Assembly (NCBI GenBank): GCA_031255275.1 | Contig: JAIRSV010000075.1 | Coordinates: 1-8,601 of the forward strand | DNA from: Proteiniphilum sp. | Lineage (GTDB): Bacteria; Bacteroidota; Bacteroidia; Bacteroidales; Dysgonomonadaceae | Length of the DNA stretch: 8,601 nucleotides | Direction: 5' to 3' | In this document: piece after piece, positions 6,971-8,601 of the stretch | Layout: each line of letters opens with the position of its first letter | Numbering within the stretch: the stretch's first letter is position 1 | The notes under the pieces: generated by a model | Database searches by the model: none | Told to the model about the DNA's origin: nothing | What the model saw: the letters and a program-made list of their open reading frames with translations, nothing else | Made by a program: the position numbers and the translations under genes

Positions 6971-7242
6971 ATGATTTATTTTGAAAAGAAAATGAATTTA
7001 GCACGCATAAAGTTTATCGGACAAATGATAATTGCTTTATGTAAGGTTCAAGCGGTAACCTGCCGAAAACTCTCTTCGGCTTTTGAAACGCCTGTGGAAT
7101 CAGGTTCTGATTTACGGCGAATTCAACGATTCTTTTCTTCTTATGAGTTGAATATGGATTTAACAGTCCGTTTTATTTGTCATATATTACCGATTAGAGG
7201 CAAATTGGGAATATGCGGTCGGTGATTTTATTCATAGTTCCT
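6971..7242 (+). pseudogene. IS4-family transposase, truncated N-terminal remnant
   Basis: The frame from the ATG at 6971 or 6992 gives MNLARIKFIGQMIIALCKVQ, then FETPVESGSDLRRIQRFFSSY and LTVRFICHILPIRGK. From memory this matches the N-terminal region of Bacteroidetes IS4-type (DDE_Tnp_1) transposases, where LARIKFI...ALCKVQ...LRRIQRF is conserved. About 75-80 residues remain of a protein normally near 350-400, and the frame stops at 7223-7225. No DDE catalytic residue is present, so it is dead. Just after LPIRGK the +1 frame reads NWEYAVGDFIHSS, which could be a decayed copy of the next family segment (DRTNWKFG type) after a small deletion and frameshift; this last point is weak. No intact inverted repeats or target duplication could be identified. 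It sits between an acyl-CoA ligase gene and an MBOAT/SGNH operon. Confidence 0.7.
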
Positions 7243-7299
7243 GACACAAAAAAGCAGGCGGAGTCACAGGGGCAACGCCCCTGATGAAGTCAGAAACTA
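7235..7299. repeat. Nested inverted repeat downstream of the IS remnant
   Basis: Outer arms TAGTTCCTGAC (7235-7245) and GTCAGAAACTA (7289-7299) are complementary over 11 bases with one mismatch, which becomes a G-U wobble in a minus-strand transcript. Nested inside is a perfect 7-bp hairpin CAGGGGC-AAC-GCCCCTG (7267-7283). On the minus strand the inner hairpin is followed 13 bases later by six T (7253-7248), so it may act as a poor terminator for the operon ending at 7338. The symmetrical two-level layout next to a dead transposase also suits a small non-autonomous element or an IS end. Which of these holds cannot be decided from one copy. Confidence 0.55.
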
Positions 7300-7337
7300 A
7301 TAGCAGGTGCCGAATAACGTGAGCGCAACGAAAAGCC

Positions 7338-8249
7338 CTACTCTGCCGGCTCACCATACACCCAGCGGTTCCCCTCCCCTATCTCTTTCACATCCGCGGA
7401 AAAGCGCTCCTGCAGGTATTGGCTGAATATCCTCGCTCCCCTGTAATTCAAATGGGTGATATCCCCATAGCAGGAATCGGGCAGCGGGAACGAGGAATAA
7501 TCCATATACTTAACGTCAGGCATGTAAGCTTCGTGAAAATCATCCGACAACTCTTTCTCTCCGTACACCTCAGGTTTATACATCGGCACGTTCAGCAGAA
7601 TCAGTTCCACGTCTTTTGACTTGCATAGTTCTGCAATCTTCAGGAGATATGTCTTTTGATAGATCGAAATGTTTGCGTCTCTCTCCCTGTCCGCTTTCCT
7701 GTTCCTGCGCATAATATCTACCTGCAATTTATTCCTGTGAGACTCAAAGTATGCGCCAATGGTTGATGCTTGATTAAATATCTTTTCTTTGAAGAACAGG
7801 AATGGCGACTGCAGAACGGCATAAATAAACGATGCTTTTTCACCGGAGAAAACGGCGATATCTTCCCTTTCCAGAAGCGTGAGATAGTGTGGAATTTTAT
7901 CTGCCATATACATCTTTGAGAAGAATTGTTCATCATCAAGCCGGACAGTTCGTCCCCGAAAGGAAAGAAGTACCGTATCTACTTGTTCGTTTTCCGCCAG
8001 AAATTTCCTCAGTTTGCAATACGAATAAAGGTAGGCTTCTGCACCCTGCGAGAAGTTCGTTGCACGTGAAAAAATCCTATCGTCCACACTCTGCTCAGTG
8101 CGGGAATTTCCCAAAACAAGGATATGTTTGCCTTCAGGCAGTTTAAAAGATACTTTTGACTGTATCAAATAGATCCCTCCGACAAGGGAAACGGTAAGCG
8201 TCAGCGTGATGAACGCGAATACGACGGATAGTGTGATAAATTTCTTCAT
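7338..8249 (-). CDS. SGNH-hydrolase-like membrane-anchored protein, MBOAT partner
   Basis: A 303-residue protein with a Lys-initiated hydrophobic N-terminus (about 4-29, KKFITLSVVFAFITL...), either an uncleaved anchor or a signal segment, placing the rest outside the inner membrane. HILVLGNSRTE (42-52) has the position and form of the SGNH block I nucleophile, with Ser49 in GNS rather than GDS. NFSQGAEA (65-72) resembles block II. LILLNVPMYKP precedes the end, and GDITHLNYRGARIF (262-275) supplies a DxxH pair (Asp263, His266) as in block V. Similar proteins accompany MBOAT O-acyltransferases in glycan acylation systems (compare AlgJ/AlgX and DltD). The start at 8249 was chosen because it begins the signal/anchor, five bases after the MBOAT stop; the in-frame extension to 8435 overlaps the MBOAT gene and lacks sense. 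Its role in transferring acyl groups to an envelope polysaccharide is inference. Confidence 0.78.
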   Translation of the reverse strand: MKKFITLSVVFAFITLTLTVSLVGGIYLIQSKVSFKLPEGKHILVLGNSRTEQSVDDRIFSRATNFSQGAEAYLYSYCKLRKFLAENEQVDTVLLSFRGRTVRLDDEQFFSKMYMADKIPHYLTLLEREDIAVFSGEKASFIYAVLQSPFLFFKEKIFNQASTIGAYFESHRNKLQVDIMRRNRKADRERDANISIYQKTYLLKIAELCKSKDVELILLNVPMYKPEVYGEKELSDDFHEAYMPDVKYMDYSSFPLPDSCYGDITHLNYRGARIFSQYLQERFSADVKEIGEGNRWVYGEPAE

Positions 8250-8254
8250 AATCT

Positions 8255-8601
8255 TTAAAATTGAAAATAGATAAACGGGGAGGGCGCTCCTCCCATCATC
8301 ATGACCATCCCCGCGATAATCATGTAAATCATCCATCTGAACACGCGGCTGCGGACGGGAATCCGTTCCAGTGCGTGCTGCTTCCGGCGTCCGAACCATT
8401 CCACGAGAAGCAGTATCATCGACAGCAGTAAGCACAGTAACTGCCTTTTGCCGCCATCGTCCATCGCGAACATGTCAAAAAACGACAGGGAACAGATTCC
8501 CGACAGGTAACCGATTGCCTGCTGCATGTTCTCCGCTCTGAAGAAAATTCGCCCTATCCCCACAAGGAAGGCCGTCGACAGCATCGCCAGACACTCTTTC
8601 A
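8255..8601 (-). CDS. MBOAT family O-acyltransferase, C-terminal end; 5' part outside window
   Basis: The frame is open to the window edge; only about 115 C-terminal residues are present. LVGIGRIFFRAENMQQAIGYL matches the MBOAT (AlgI/DltB type) signature WxFFRAxxxxxAxxYL, with Arg in place of the usual Trp before FF. Two hydrophobic segments follow (LLCLLLSMILLLVEW and WMIYMIIAGMVMMMGG), and the protein ends SPFIYFQF, the usual AlgI-type C-terminus. MBOAT enzymes pass acyl groups across the inner membrane to an extracytoplasmic acceptor. The catalytic His lies upstream, outside the window. The SGNH-like gene begins five bases after this stop, so the two are co-transcribed. Confidence 0.88.
   Translation of the reverse strand, partial: KECLAMLSTAFLVGIGRIFFRAENMQQAIGYLSGICSLSFFDMFAMDDGGKRQLLCLLLSMILLLVEWFGRRKQHALERIPVRSRVFRWMIYMIIAGMVMMMGGAPSPFIYFQF

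Noticed and set aside
7235..7340. Group II intron or attC-like site around the nested hairpin
   Set aside because: No domain V/VI pattern, no reverse transcriptase remnant and no RYYYAAC/GTTRRRY core sites could be identified.
8250..8435. N-terminal extension of the SGNH-like protein by 62 codons
   Set aside because: It overlaps the MBOAT coding sequence in another frame and would bury the signal/anchor segment inside the protein.

Overview
The window looks like chromosomal DNA of a member of the order Bacteroidales (Bacteroidetes). Three signs support this. The ribosome binding sites are weak or absent. At least two genes are preceded by the Bacteroidetes -7 element TAnnTTTG. The protein types also fit: a TrpRS with a KMGKS loop, a DUF2156 protein coupled to a GNAT protein, a 601-residue acyl-CoA synthetase, and an MBOAT/SGNH pair. 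Base composition is moderately GC-rich. I cannot name a genus; the Tannerellaceae or Dysgonomonadaceae neighbourhood is a guess.

Layout, left to right. (1) Positions 1-483 (+) hold the C-terminal part of DNA polymerase IV (dinB), ending in a beta-clamp binding tail. (2) Positions 551-1549 (-) hold an unrecognised 332-residue protein with a C-terminal coiled coil, convergent with dinB. (3) Positions 1550-2042 are a roughly 490-base non-coding stretch. It carries the trpS promoter (rightward), a possible leftward promoter for the unknown gene, a hairpin in that gene's presumed leader, and a G-rich tract. (4) Positions 2043-4909 (+) hold trpS, then a DUF2156 (MprF C-terminal-like) protein 45 bases later, then a GNAT plus SCP2-like protein joined by an ATGA overlap. 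(5) Positions 4970-6775 (-) hold a long-chain acyl-CoA synthetase convergent with this group, with its own promoter at 6797-6830. (6) Positions 6830-7337 are an accessory scar: the N-terminal remnant of an IS4-type transposase followed by a nested inverted repeat. (7) Positions 7338-8601 (-) hold an SGNH-like secreted or membrane-anchored protein, preceded in its operon by the C-terminal end of an MBOAT O-acyltransferase that runs off the window.

Functionally this is mostly housekeeping: translesion synthesis, tryptophanyl-tRNA charging and fatty acid activation. There are also two small acyl- or aminoacyl-transfer modules. The MBOAT/SGNH pair is a recognisable envelope-glycan O-acylation layout. 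The trpS / DUF2156 / GNAT group is the most interesting arrangement, because DUF2156 has the fold of the aminoacyl-tRNA-dependent transferase domain of MprF and sits beside an aminoacyl-tRNA synthetase. I see no CRISPR array, no tRNA or rRNA gene, no phage module and no clear new multi-gene defence system.
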